A stretch of 10,714 nucleotides of DNA, taken from positions 1-10,714 of the forward strand of contig JAGSPR010000221.1 in the NCBI GenBank assembly GCA_018262455.1, given 5' to 3'. Source of the DNA: Deltaproteobacteria bacterium. Its GTDB lineage: Bacteria > Myxococcota > Polyangia > Haliangiales > Haliangiaceae. Positions 1 to 7,458 of the stretch are shown one piece after another. The stretch's first letter is position 1; every line of letters starts with the position of its first letter. Both the position numbers and the translations under genes were made by a program. The notes beneath the pieces are model-generated. The model made no database searches. It was not told the DNA's origin and was given only the letters and a program-made list of their open reading frames with translations.

Positions 1-1
1 G

Positions 2-442
2 CGCCGCCGCGCCGAGCGGATCGTGACGTTCGATGCCGACGGCCAGCACTCGACCTCCGACATCCCGGCGATGGTCGCGGCGCTCGACGACGCCGACATC
101 GCGCTCGGCTCGCGGTTCATGGGCACGGTCGAGGGCGCGAGCGGGCGCCGGATGGCGATGCTTCGCGCGGCCGTGGCGATGTCGAACCGGCTGTCAGGGA
201 TGAAGCTCACCGACGCGCACTGCGGGCTGCGCGCGTTTCGCGCCGAGATCTCGCCGAAACTCCGGATCCGGCAGGACCGGATGGCCCACGCGTCGGAGCT
301 GCTGCACAAGATCAAGTCGAGCGGCGTGCGCGTGGTGGAGGTGCCGGTCACGGTGCGCTACACCGCGCACTCGATGGAGAAAGGCCAGAGCGGGTTCCAG
401 GCGATCCGGATCCTGTTCGACTACTTCTTCCGGGCCTCATGA
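2..442 (+). CDS. Family 2 glycosyltransferase (polyprenyl-phosphate sugar synthase type), 5' end missing
   Basis: The reading frame is open from the window edge, so the N-terminal part (probably the first nucleotide-binding strand and its FNE-type motif) lies outside; 146 residues remain. The visible part begins at strand four of a GT-A fold: IVTFDADGQH carries the D-x-D metal/nucleotide-sugar motif. It is followed by GSRFMG and a region with T-D-A-H-C-G-L-R-A-F, the usual acceptor-side signature (TD.xxGxR) of dolichyl/undecaprenyl-phosphate mannose or glucose synthases. The end (SGFQAIRILFDYFF) has no membrane helix, so membrane anchoring probably comes from its partner. Its TGA overlaps the ATG of the DUF2304 gene (ATGA), a pairing seen repeatedly for this GT2 subtype. 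Likely role, from family knowledge: moving a sugar from a nucleotide sugar to a polyprenyl phosphate at the cytoplasmic face. The donor sugar cannot be read. A GTG at position 23 is internal and is not the start. Confidence 0.85.
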   Translation, partial: RRRAERIVTFDADGQHSTSDIPAMVAALDDADIALGSRFMGTVEGASGRRMAMLRAAVAMSNRLSGMKLTDAHCGLRAFRAEISPKLRIRQDRMAHASELLHKIKSSGVRVVEVPVTVRYTAHSMEKGQSGFQAIRILFDYFFRAS

Positions 443-786
443 TCATCCGCATCCTCCTGCTGTCCGGGCTCGCGGCGATCGGCTGGCTCGTGTTCCTGCG
501 CCGCAACCGGCTGCCGGTCCACATCTTCACCGTGTTCGTGATGCTCGGTGCCGGCGCGGTCGCGGTGGTGTTCCCCGAGTCGACCAACGACATCGCGCAC
601 TTCGTTGGCGTCGGCCGCGGAGCCGACCTCATCACCTACGTGTTCGGCGTGGTCGTGCTGTTCGTGCTGCTGCACTACTACACCAAGTTCGTCGAGCTCC
701 AGCGTCAGCTCACCGACGTGGTGCGCGAGCTCGCGATCCTGCGCTCCGAGCTCGAGAGGACGCCGCCACCTCCACCCGAGGGGTAG
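439..786 (+). CDS. DUF2304 family small membrane protein
   Basis: This 115-residue protein has three hydrophobic segments (about residues 2-20, 29-47 and 64-82), a short basic loop (RRNR, residues 21-24), a helical and probably coiled-coil stretch (about 83-107) and a proline-rich tail (TPPPPPEG). Length, three-helix layout and the cytoplasmic coiled coil match DUF2304 proteins. These are regularly encoded directly after a GT2 glycosyltransferase and are thought to be its membrane partner; no enzymatic role is established. The ATG overlaps the TGA of the upstream glycosyltransferase by four bases, so the two are probably translationally coupled and made in matched amounts. The gene ends 12 bases before the stop of the convergent gene on the other strand. 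Confidence 0.8.
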   Translation: MIIRILLLSGLAAIGWLVFLRRNRLPVHIFTVFVMLGAGAVAVVFPESTNDIAHFVGVGRGADLITYVFGVVVLFVLLHYYTKFVELQRQLTDVVRELAILRSELERTPPPPPEG

Positions 787-788
787 CG

Positions 789-800
789 GACCAGCTGGTC
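789..800. repeat. Perfect 12-bp palindrome at a convergent gene junction
   Basis: The bases gaccagctggtc equal their own reverse complement. The palindrome fills the space between the stop of the DUF2304 gene (784-786) and the stop of the facing glycosyltransferase (799-801), touching the latter. It has no loop and no T-run, so it is a poor intrinsic terminator as a hairpin. It could be a protein-binding site or chance. Confidence 0.4.
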
Positions 801-1758
801 AGTCAGCCCGGCCCGGCCGCCTGGGCTGCCGCGGCGCGGGGTGCTGCAGGTAGACGAGCCGCTTGGCCTCGCGCCGGACGTGGGCGACGAGATCGAGGAT
901 GAGGCCGGTCGCGACGCAGATCACCGCGACCACGACGAGTGCGCTGCACAGGATCGCGGTGGGGAACCGCGGGACGAGCCCGGTGTCGAGGTAGTGGAGC
1001 AAGATCGGGATCCCGAGGATCACCGCGACGATGATGTTGACGAGCCCGATCAGCGAGAAGAACATCAGCGGGCGCTCGTTGCGCATCAGGTTCGTGATCG
1101 TGAGCAGGATGCGCCAGCCGTCGCGGAACGTGCGGAGCTTGCTCGTCGAGCCCGGCGGGCGCTCCTTGTAGTTGGTCTCGACCTCGGCGAGCGCCATCCG
1201 CATCTGCATCGCGTGCACGGTGAGCTCGGTCTCGATCTCGAACTCGCGCGAGAACGACGGGAAGCTCTTGGCGAACCGGCGCGAGAACACGCGGTAGCCC
1301 GAGAGCATGTCGTCGATCTGCGCGCCGAACAGCCAGCCCACGAGGCCGGTGAGCACGCGGTTGCCGAGCCGGTGGCCGGCGCGGTACGCGGCCTGGTGGG
1401 TCTCGATCCGCTTGCCGACGACCATGTCGAGGTTGTCCTCGACCAGCCGATCGACGAGCGCGGGCGCGGCCGCGGCGTCGTAGGTGTCGTCGCCATCGAC
1501 CATCACGTAGATGTCGGCCTCGATGTCCTGGAACATCCGCCGCACGACGTTGCCCTTGCCGCGCCGGAGCTCGCGCCGAACGACCGCACCGGCCGCGCGC
1601 GCCACGCCGGAGGTGTCGTCGGTGGAGTTGTTGTCGTAGACGTACACCGTCGCGTTCGGCAGCGCCGTGCGAAAGTCCCGGACGACCTTGTCGATCGCGG
1701 CGGCCTCGTTGAAGCACGGGACCAGGACGGCGATCTCGAGACCTTCGGTGAGCGGCAC
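799..1758 (-). CDS. Membrane-anchored family 2 glycosyltransferase (DPM1/GtrB-like)
   Basis: From the GTG at 1758 the product is 319 residues. Residues 9-18 (IAVLVPCFNE) are the first strand and acidic motif of GT2 enzymes. YDNNSTDDT (41-49) and VDGDDTYD (87-94, with the D-x-D) bind the nucleotide sugar, and IDDMLSGYRVFSR (148-160) is the acceptor-side motif. REFEIETELTVHA (171-183) is also typical. Two C-terminal membrane helices lie at about 231-256 and 268-291, followed by a basic tail, as in polyprenyl-phosphate glucose/mannose synthases of the GtrB/DPM1 type. Expected role: loading a sugar onto a polyprenyl phosphate at the inner face of the cytoplasmic membrane. An ATG at 1797 would add 13 residues, but those codons include GTA, GTA and TTA, out of keeping with the GC-ending codons elsewhere, and they contain the TAGAGT promoter-like hexamer. 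I therefore prefer the GTG. The gene stands alone on this strand and faces the DUF2304 gene. Confidence 0.88.
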   Translation of the reverse strand: MPLTEGLEIAVLVPCFNEAAAIDKVVRDFRTALPNATVYVYDNNSTDDTSGVARAAGAVVRRELRRGKGNVVRRMFQDIEADIYVMVDGDDTYDAAAAPALVDRLVEDNLDMVVGKRIETHQAAYRAGHRLGNRVLTGLVGWLFGAQIDDMLSGYRVFSRRFAKSFPSFSREFEIETELTVHAMQMRMALAEVETNYKERPPGSTSKLRTFRDGWRILLTITNLMRNERPLMFFSLIGLVNIIVAVILGIPILLHYLDTGLVPRFPTAILCSALVVVAVICVATGLILDLVAHVRREAKRLVYLQHPAPRQPRRPGRAD

Positions 1759-1766
1759 GCGGGCGC

Positions 1767-1772
1767 ACTCTA
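1767..1772 (-). promoter_or_regulatory. Putative -10 element (TAGAGT) for a leaderless glycosyltransferase transcript
   Basis: Read on the minus strand, the AT-rich patch gtattagagt contains TAGAGT, fitting the TANNNT -10 consensus. Eight bases then lead to the GTG at 1758-1756. Such spacing would place the transcript start at or next to the start codon. No convincing -35 box is seen; the nearest is TGGTAA at 1796-1791, three of six matches. The hexamer recurs before gshB. Confidence 0.35.
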
Positions 1773-1803
1773 ATACGGCCTGCGCTCCGTTTACCATTCG
1801 GGG

Positions 1804-1941
1804 ATGCGCTGCGTTGTCGCCCTCGCCCTGGTGAGCGTCAGGGGGTGCGGCGCGGAGCGCTGGCACGAGCCCGCGTTCATCGAGTGTCGCCGGCGCGGTC
1901 GCGTGGGTGCTGCAGCTCCGGTGATAGTGTTCGCGCGGTGA
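1804..1941 (+). other. Possible 45-codon micro-ORF or lipoprotein remnant in the divergent intergenic region
   Basis: This ATG-started frame begins MRCVVALALVSVRGCGAE, resembling a short lipoprotein signal peptide ending near a cysteine, though the arginine two residues before the Cys does not fit a lipobox. The first 28 codons nearly all end in G or C; later ones (GGT, GCT, GCA, GCT, ATA) do not. Its TGA overlaps the GTG proposed for the next gene. It may be a decayed lipoprotein start, a leader peptide or nothing. The proposed promoter for the downstream gene lies inside it, which argues against a real gene. Otherwise the 179-bp stretch between the two divergent starts holds only the two promoter-like hexamers. 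Confidence 0.2.
1925..1930 (+). promoter_or_regulatory. Putative -10 element (TAGTGT) for the large membrane-protein gene
   Basis: TAGTGT fits TANNNT and is followed by seven bases and then GTG at 1938, the spacing expected for a leaderless transcript. No -35 match is visible upstream and no Shine-Dalgarno sequence precedes the GTG. The hexamer mirrors the one driving the divergent glycosyltransferase. Confidence 0.35.
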
Positions 1942-4667
1942 CCACGCGCGCGCACCGGATGGCGAACTGGGTGTGGCAACGCCCGTGGTCCGTGCTGGTG
2001 ATCGCCGCCGCCGTGGTGGCGATCGCGTTTCCGCGCGTCGGGGCGGGGTCGACCGGCCTCGTGATCCTCACGGCGGGGGCCGGGATCGCCGCGCTCGTCG
2101 CGGTGCAGCGGCTGGGTGATCGCACGATCTCGCCGAGGCTCGCAGGCTGGATCGCGATCGCCACGGTGAGCGTCGCCGGGCTCGTGCTGTTCATCCCGGT
2201 GCTCGGGGCCTCGATCGAGTGGCCGCAAGGCGACTGGGGACCGCAGCATGCCGTGCTCCGCGGCGTGGTCGACAAGGTCGCGAGCTTCGAGCTGCCGCAC
2301 TGGAATCACCGGATCTCGACCGGCGACGCACCGCTCGACGTCTATCCCGCGCTGTCGTACATCGTGGTCGCGGCGCTCGCGCTCGTCAGCGGGATGGAGG
2401 ACGACCTGCCGAGGCTCCTCGTGTACGTCGGGATCGCGCTCCACGTCGTGCAGGCGATCAACGCCACCCGGCTCGCGCGCCGGTTTCTGCCCGCTCCGAT
2501 CGCGGCGCTGATCGGCCTCGTGCTGCTGGTCGATCGGGGCAACGTCTCGAGCGGTGGCGTGTTCGGTACGGTGCAGTGGGGGCTGCTGCACACCGCCGTC
2601 GCGCAGACGCTGCTGTCGTTCGCGATCGTCGCGATCGTCGACGCGGTTCGGCGGCCACGCCTGCGCACCTCGATCGCGATCTGGGTGTTCACCGCGCTCA
2701 CGGTCGCGGCGCATCCGGCCGGCCTGCTCGGCGCGGCGGTGGTGATGATCGCGCTCGTCGCCGTGGCGCTGCTCGCGCGTGACGTTCCGACGCGGCGGCC
2801 GCTGATCGCGATCTGCCACGTCGTGCTCGGCGTGGCGCTCGGCGCGGCGATCTGGATGCCGATGGGCGACCGCATCGTGCGCTACGGCCAGCACTTCTCG
2901 AACGTGCTGCGCCATCCCGCGGAGTGGCTGACCGGGCTGCTCGCGACGCCGCTGCCGCAGGGCTCGTTCGCGGCCGTCGTCGCGGTCGGCTACGCAGGCG
3001 TGCTCGCGGCGCTGTGGTCGCGGCGCGCGACCGCCATCCTCGTCGCGGCGTCGGCGCTCGTGGCGCTGGTCGCGGTGAGCGACGCCCCGTACCTCGCGTT
3101 CGATCTGGCGCCGAGCCAGGCGGTCGCGCGGCTCGGCGCCGACCGGTTCTACGGGCTCGCCCGGCCGTTCCTGTTCGTCGCGGCGGGCTACGTCGTGATG
3201 ATCTTGTTCGGTCACGTGCGCGAGCGCTGGGTCGGCGCGTCGCGCGGCTCGCGGCTCGTCGGGGCGGCGATCGCCGGTGTGCTCGGCCTCGCGGGGCTGC
3301 GGTTCGCCGGGCAAGCCGCCGAGCGGCTGTCGGAGGACACGCGCGCGGCTGCGAAGGCCTCGTTTGACATGACCCCGCTCGACGCCTGGGCGCGCGAGGC
3401 GCTGGCCACCGCCGGGCCGGATCGCTGGGGCCGCGCGTGGATGATCGACGTGCCCTACTACCTGCACGTCACGGCGAACACCGGGCTCCCGGCGTTTCAT
3501 CTCGGCCCGACCCCGGCCGTGCTGCTGCGCGAGCGGATCGCAGATGGCTCGCCGGAGAGCCTGCGCCGGTTCGACGTGCGCTGGGTGATCGCGCCGGCGG
3601 GCACTCCGATCCCCGGGCTCCCCGCGGTCGCGAGCGAGCGGTCCGTCGGTGACCTCGTGGTCCGCGAGCTCGCGGGCTGGGACGGCAAGCTCGCCCGGGT
3701 CGAGCGCGGCGAGGGCCAGGCGGTCGTCACGCGGCTCGACGATGACGCGGTCGACGTCGAGCTGCGAGCCACCGCGGGGCCCGCACTCGTCGCGCTCGGC
3801 ATGGGCTACTATCCGCGATGGCGCGCGCGCGACGAGGCCGGGCGCGACATCCCGGTGTATGCGTACCCCGCCACCCCGGGGAGCCAGGTCCACGTGCTCG
3901 CTGCGTGGCTGTCGCCGGGCCGCACGCGGTTCACCCCGGATGGCGCGCTGCCGTCGGACGGGCGCGGCCTGCCGCTCGCGATCGGCGCGCTCGTGATCGC
4001 GCTCGCGATCATCTCGGTGTGGAGCGTGCGACGCGCACGGTGGTGGGTGCTGCGCCGGGCAGCGCGGACCCGGCAGTGGCTCGGCCGCCGCGCACCGCAC
4101 CTGAGCCGGATCGCGATCGCGATCGGCGTGCTCGGCCTGGTCGCCTGGGGCGCTTTCGCGAGCACCGCGCCGGTGCGATCGCTCGAGCTCGGGACCGGCC
4201 TGCGCGCCACGGCCAAGGTCTCGGTCCGCCGCAGCGCGAGCGAGCCGTGGCGACGCTGCGACTACGCGCGCGCGCTCGGCGAGTACCGGTGCGATGGCCT
4301 CGCCGTGGTCACCGACACGACCGCCGCGATCCTCAACGACGAGCAGCCGCTGTGGCCGTTCACGACGCCCGCGATCCAGGCGCGCTCGCTCACCGGCCGA
4401 CCGTTCGAGCTCCGGATCCGGCTCGACCGCCGGCTCGCGGGCCGCTACTGGGTCGGCTCCACGAGCCCCGCCGTGGTCTCGCTCGGTGACGAGCCCGCGG
4501 TCACGACCGATCGCCAGCGCGTGCTCGACGTCGCGGACGGTGACCGCACGATCACGATCGACGCGACGGTGCCCGGTACCGGCTTCTCGATCACCGCGGT
4601 CGAGGAGCGGACCCTCATCCCCGCGCGCGACGAGCCGGCGCCGCCGGTCACCGCCGGATCGCGCTGA
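1938..4667 (+). CDS. Large multi-pass membrane protein, PTPS-related/YfhO-like (putative GT-C glycosyltransferase), copy A
   Basis: The product is 909 residues from the GTG (902 if the ATG at 1959 is used). The N-terminal half is a many-helix membrane domain beginning near residues 16-30 and running to about 465. After the third helix comes an outside loop with [10 protein letters not shown] (98-107) and, further on, STGDAPLDVYP. This is the layout of the 'PTPS-related' membrane family and of GT-C enzymes, where an acidic residue in the first outer loop (here D99) is catalytic. Residues about 465-675 form an outer soluble region with TGLPAFHLGP, LLRERI and GYYPRWRAR (623-631), the last resembling the YYPGW motif of YfhO-type proteins. 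Two more helices (about 678-695 and 725-741) frame a basic loop, then a terminal domain of about 165 residues carries a C-x10-C pair (C774, C785). Full-length homology to the facing gene is plain. A role in transferring lipid-linked sugars at the cell surface is inference. Despite the family name, no pterin chemistry is implied. Confidence 0.8.
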   Translation: MTTRAHRMANWVWQRPWSVLVIAAAVVAIAFPRVGAGSTGLVILTAGAGIAALVAVQRLGDRTISPRLAGWIAIATVSVAGLVLFIPVLGASIEWPQGDWGPQHAVLRGVVDKVASFELPHWNHRISTGDAPLDVYPALSYIVVAALALVSGMEDDLPRLLVYVGIALHVVQAINATRLARRFLPAPIAALIGLVLLVDRGNVSSGGVFGTVQWGLLHTAVAQTLLSFAIVAIVDAVRRPRLRTSIAIWVFTALTVAAHPAGLLGAAVVMIALVAVALLARDVPTRRPLIAICHVVLGVALGAAIWMPMGDRIVRYGQHFSNVLRHPAEWLTGLLATPLPQGSFAAVVAVGYAGVLAALWSRRATAILVAASALVALVAVSDAPYLAFDLAPSQAVARLGADRFYGLARPFLFVAAGYVVMILFGHVRERWVGASRGSRLVGAAIAGVLGLAGLRFAGQAAERLSEDTRAAAKASFDMTPLDAWAREALATAGPDRWGRAWMIDVPYYLHVTANTGLPAFHLGPTPAVLLRERIADGSPESLRRFDVRWVIAPAGTPIPGLPAVASERSVGDLVVRELAGWDGKLARVERGEGQAVVTRLDDDAVDVELRATAGPALVALGMGYYPRWRARDEAGRDIPVYAYPATPGSQVHVLAAWLSPGRTRFTPDGALPSDGRGLPLAIGALVIALAIISVWSVRRARWWVLRRAARTRQWLGRRAPHLSRIAIAIGVLGLVAWGAFASTAPVRSLELGTGLRATAKVSVRRSASEPWRRCDYARALGEYRCDGLAVVTDTTAAILNDEQPLWPFTTPAIQARSLTGRPFELRIRLDRRLAGRYWVGSTSPAVVSLGDEPAVTTDRQRVLDVADGDRTITIDATVPGTGFSITAVEERTLIPARDEPAPPVTAGSR

Positions 4668-7458
4668 CCTCCGCGGGCGGTCCGGCCGGGGGCTTGGCGA
4701 GGAACGCGCGCTCGGGGACGAGCGTGGGCTCGCGCACGAAGGTGAACGACCACCACGTCGTCGGGACGCGGGCCCGCAGCTCGAGGAAGCGCTCGCCAAG
4801 GTCGGCGTAGTCGATGATCGCGCGGTCGATCACGCGCGTGGCCTCGCCCGAGACGTCGAGCGTCACGCTGTCGCCGCTCGTCGCGGTCCAGTAGGTGCCG
4901 GCGAGCTGCTCGTGGAACCGCACGCGCATCTCGACGCCCGTGCGATCGGCGGACGCGAGGAGACCGGGTGTGTTGAACGCCCAGCTCGGCGTCGCGTCGT
5001 TGAGCAGGGTCGTCATGCCGTCGAATGCGACCAGCAGGCCGTCGCACAGGTACGCACCCTGCCAGCTCGAGTAGCCGCAGGTCTGCCACGCCCCGTCGTC
5101 GGCCCGGGCCTCGACGCGGGCGTTGCCACGCAGGCCGGTGCCGAGCGCGAGCGCGTCGACCGGGCGGCCGGCGTCGCGACAGCCGCGCGCGACCAGCACC
5201 ACGAGGACCAGCGGGACCCCGTAGACCGCGGCGACCCGGACGAGCTTCGGCAGGCGGCCGCGGGCGCGGGCGAGCCGGCGCAGGACCCAGAGCCGCCAGC
5301 GCGTGACGCGCCAGGTGACGATGCCGGCGAGCGCGAGGACGGCCGCGAGCAGCGCGATCCCGCGGCCGTTGCCGTCCGAGGGCAGCGGGCCGTCGACGGT
5401 GAACACGGTCTTGCCGGGCGCGACCCAGGCGGAGACGACGGAGAGCGTGGAGGTCGGCGTCGCGCGCTGGGCGTAGACCGGCTCGGCCGCGCCGGTCTCG
5501 TGGCGGGCGCGCCACCGCGGGTAATAGCCGGTGCCGAGCGCGACGAGCACGGGCTCGGCCGCGGTGACCTCGATCTCGACGGCCTCGTCGTCGAGCCGGG
5601 TGACCCGGACCTCGCCGGTCCCCTGCTCGATCCGCGCGAACTTGCCGTCCCACTCCTTGACGGTGCGGATGTGGAACGTGCCGATCGTGAGCTCGCTGTC
5701 GGCATCGCCCATCGAGGGCGAGCGATCGACGCCGACGACCCAGCGGATGTTGAACCGCCGGAAGCTCTCGGGGGTGAGGTCCTCGATCCGCTCGCGCAGC
5801 AGGAGGTCGGGCTCGGGCCCGATGTGGAGGGTCGGCAGCCCGGTCTCGGCGGTCAGGTGGAAGTGCTCGTGGGTGTCCTGCTCGAACAGCGCGCGGCCCC
5901 AGGCATCGGGGCGCAGCTCGGCGGCGCGCGCGGCGGCCCAGGTGGTGAGCTGGCCGCGGCCGATCGGATCCGGCGCGAGGACCTGGGTCTCGCCGTAGGC
6001 CCGCCCGGTCGCCGAGCGCAAGAACGCCGGGAGGACGCGGACCACCGACGCGGTGAGGATGCCGAGCACGGCCGCGGCGACGAGCCGCTGGCGCTGGCTC
6101 GCACCGGCCCAGCCGCGGACCGCGTGGCCGAGGAAGATCGCGATGCCGTAGGCGCCCGCCGCGGCGACGAACGGCCGCGCGAGCTGGGCGAGGCGCTCGG
6201 TCCCGAGCCGGGCGACGGCCTCGCCCGGTGCCAGATCGAGCGCGAGGTACGGCGCGTCGCACAGCCCGACGAGCAACACGAGCGCCACGGTCGAGACGAA
6301 CACGAGCGCGGCGCGCCGCGACCACAGGCCGGCGAGGATGCCGAAGTACCCGGCGTACGACAGCATCGCGTACGAGGTCACCGGCGACGGGTACACCAGC
6401 AGATCCTCGAGCAGCTTGGCCGGCGTGCGCAGCGCGTTGGGGAAGTGCTGGCCGTACTCGACGATGCGGGCGGCGAGCGGCATCCACACGACGGCGCCCA
6501 GCGCGATCCCCAGCGCGATGTGGCCGATCGCGATCAGCGCGCGGCGCGGCGGCGCATCGGAGGCGAGCAGCGCGACGGCGGCGAGCGCGATCATGCACGC
6601 CACTGCCGCGATCAGCCCCGCGGGATGGGTGGCGCACGCCAGCGCGGTGCCGAGCCAGATCGCGATCGAGGCGCGGAGCCGAGGCTTGCGGAGCGCGCCG
6701 AGCACGCCGAGCGCCGCGATCGTGCCGAACGCGAGCGACATCGCGCTGTGCAGCAGGCCCCAGCGGAACAGCCCGACCGTGCCGCCGTGGGCGACCGCGC
6801 CGCCATCGACGACGGTGAGCGCGCCGACGACGAACGCGATCGGCTTGGGCGCGATCCGCATCGCGATCATCGTCGTGGTCACCGCGATCCCCAGGTGGAC
6901 GAGCACCGCGACGATCATCATCGCGAGCGGGAGATCGCCGGACAGCCCGCAGACCAGCGCGAAGTGTCCGGTGATCAGGTAGGCGAGCTTGGGATACAGC
7001 TCGAGCGGGGCATCGCCCGTCGAGACGACGTGGTTCCACACCGGGGTGTCGAGCCCGGGGAGCGACGGCATGATGCGCGCCAGGACCGCGTGCTGCGGGC
7101 CCCAGTCGCCCATCTGCCAGTCGGGCGAGTACGTCAGCGTGTCCCAGAACGTCGACAGGCCGAACGCCAGCACGAACAGGACGACGACCAGGCCGGCCAG
7201 CCGATCCGGCGGACTGCGCAGCCAGGCGGGCAGCCGAGGCCACCCGAGCATCGCGACGATCCCGAGCCCACCGGCCAGGATCGCCATCCCGATCGCGCCG
7301 GGCAGCCGCGACGGGAACGCGAGCGCCAGCACGGCCCCGCCCACCACCAGCTGCCAGCCCGGGCTGTGCACGAGCCGCAGCGCCGCCGCGCGGACCCGTT
7401 CGATCACTCCAGGGCTCCGCCCCCCTACCGGCACGCCGGCAGGGTTCCCCCCGATCAT
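4648..7458 (-). CDS. Large multi-pass membrane protein, PTPS-related/YfhO-like (putative GT-C glycosyltransferase), copy B
   Basis: The 936-residue product starts at the ATG whose first bases overlap the TGA of the flippase-like gene (ATGA), so the start is well supported. It aligns over its whole length with copy [11 protein letters not shown] (117-126, putative catalytic D118 and H123), [31 protein letters not shown], a soluble outer region with [10 protein letters not shown] and [15 protein letters not shown] (644-652), LPSDG, two late helices, and a terminal domain with LGTGLR and the same C-x10-C pair (C794, C805) followed by CDGL. Its N-terminus is about 19 residues longer than that of copy A. 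By family it should sit in the cytoplasmic membrane with its loops outside, possibly using polyprenyl-linked sugars; substrate and acceptor are unknown. It is the second gene of a two-gene operon after the LPG_synthase_TM protein, which supports a link with lipid-linked sugars. Its last 20 bases overlap the end of copy A. Confidence 0.82.
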   Translation of the reverse strand: MIGGNPAGVPVGGRSPGVIERVRAAALRLVHSPGWQLVVGGAVLALAFPSRLPGAIGMAILAGGLGIVAMLGWPRLPAWLRSPPDRLAGLVVVLFVLAFGLSTFWDTLTYSPDWQMGDWGPQHAVLARIMPSLPGLDTPVWNHVVSTGDAPLELYPKLAYLITGHFALVCGLSGDLPLAMMIVAVLVHLGIAVTTTMIAMRIAPKPIAFVVGALTVVDGGAVAHGGTVGLFRWGLLHSAMSLAFGTIAALGVLGALRKPRLRASIAIWLGTALACATHPAGLIAAVACMIALAAVALLASDAPPRRALIAIGHIALGIALGAVVWMPLAARIVEYGQHFPNALRTPAKLLEDLLVYPSPVTSYAMLSYAGYFGILAGLWSRRAALVFVSTVALVLLVGLCDAPYLALDLAPGEAVARLGTERLAQLARPFVAAAGAYGIAIFLGHAVRGWAGASQRQRLVAAAVLGILTASVVRVLPAFLRSATGRAYGETQVLAPDPIGRGQLTTWAAARAAELRPDAWGRALFEQDTHEHFHLTAETGLPTLHIGPEPDLLLRERIEDLTPESFRRFNIRWVVGVDRSPSMGDADSELTIGTFHIRTVKEWDGKFARIEQGTGEVRVTRLDDEAVEIEVTAAEPVLVALGTGYYPRWRARHETGAAEPVYAQRATPTSTLSVVSAWVAPGKTVFTVDGPLPSDGNGRGIALLAAVLALAGIVTWRVTRWRLWVLRRLARARGRLPKLVRVAAVYGVPLVLVVLVARGCRDAGRPVDALALGTGLRGNARVEARADDGAWQTCGYSSWQGAYLCDGLLVAFDGMTTLLNDATPSWAFNTPGLLASADRTGVEMRVRFHEQLAGTYWTATSGDSVTLDVSGEATRVIDRAIIDYADLGERFLELRARVPTTWWSFTFVREPTLVPERAFLAKPPAGPPAEVSAIRR

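Noticed and set aside
421..675. Minus-strand frame of 84 codons opposite the DUF2304 gene
   Set aside because: It is His/Glu/Asp-rich antisense sequence with no start context; the plus-strand DUF2304 gene explains the region.
4100..4130. Tandem gcgatc units, resembling a HIP1-type or restriction-site repeat
   Set aside because: They encode an Ile-Ala-Ile-Ala membrane helix in copy A, and similar runs occur wherever such helices are coded.
1791..4799. A 1002-codon frame on the minus strand opposite large protein A
   Set aside because: The translation is rich in Arg, Asp, His and Pro with no membrane or domain pattern. It is the usual antisense shadow of a GC-ending coding strand.
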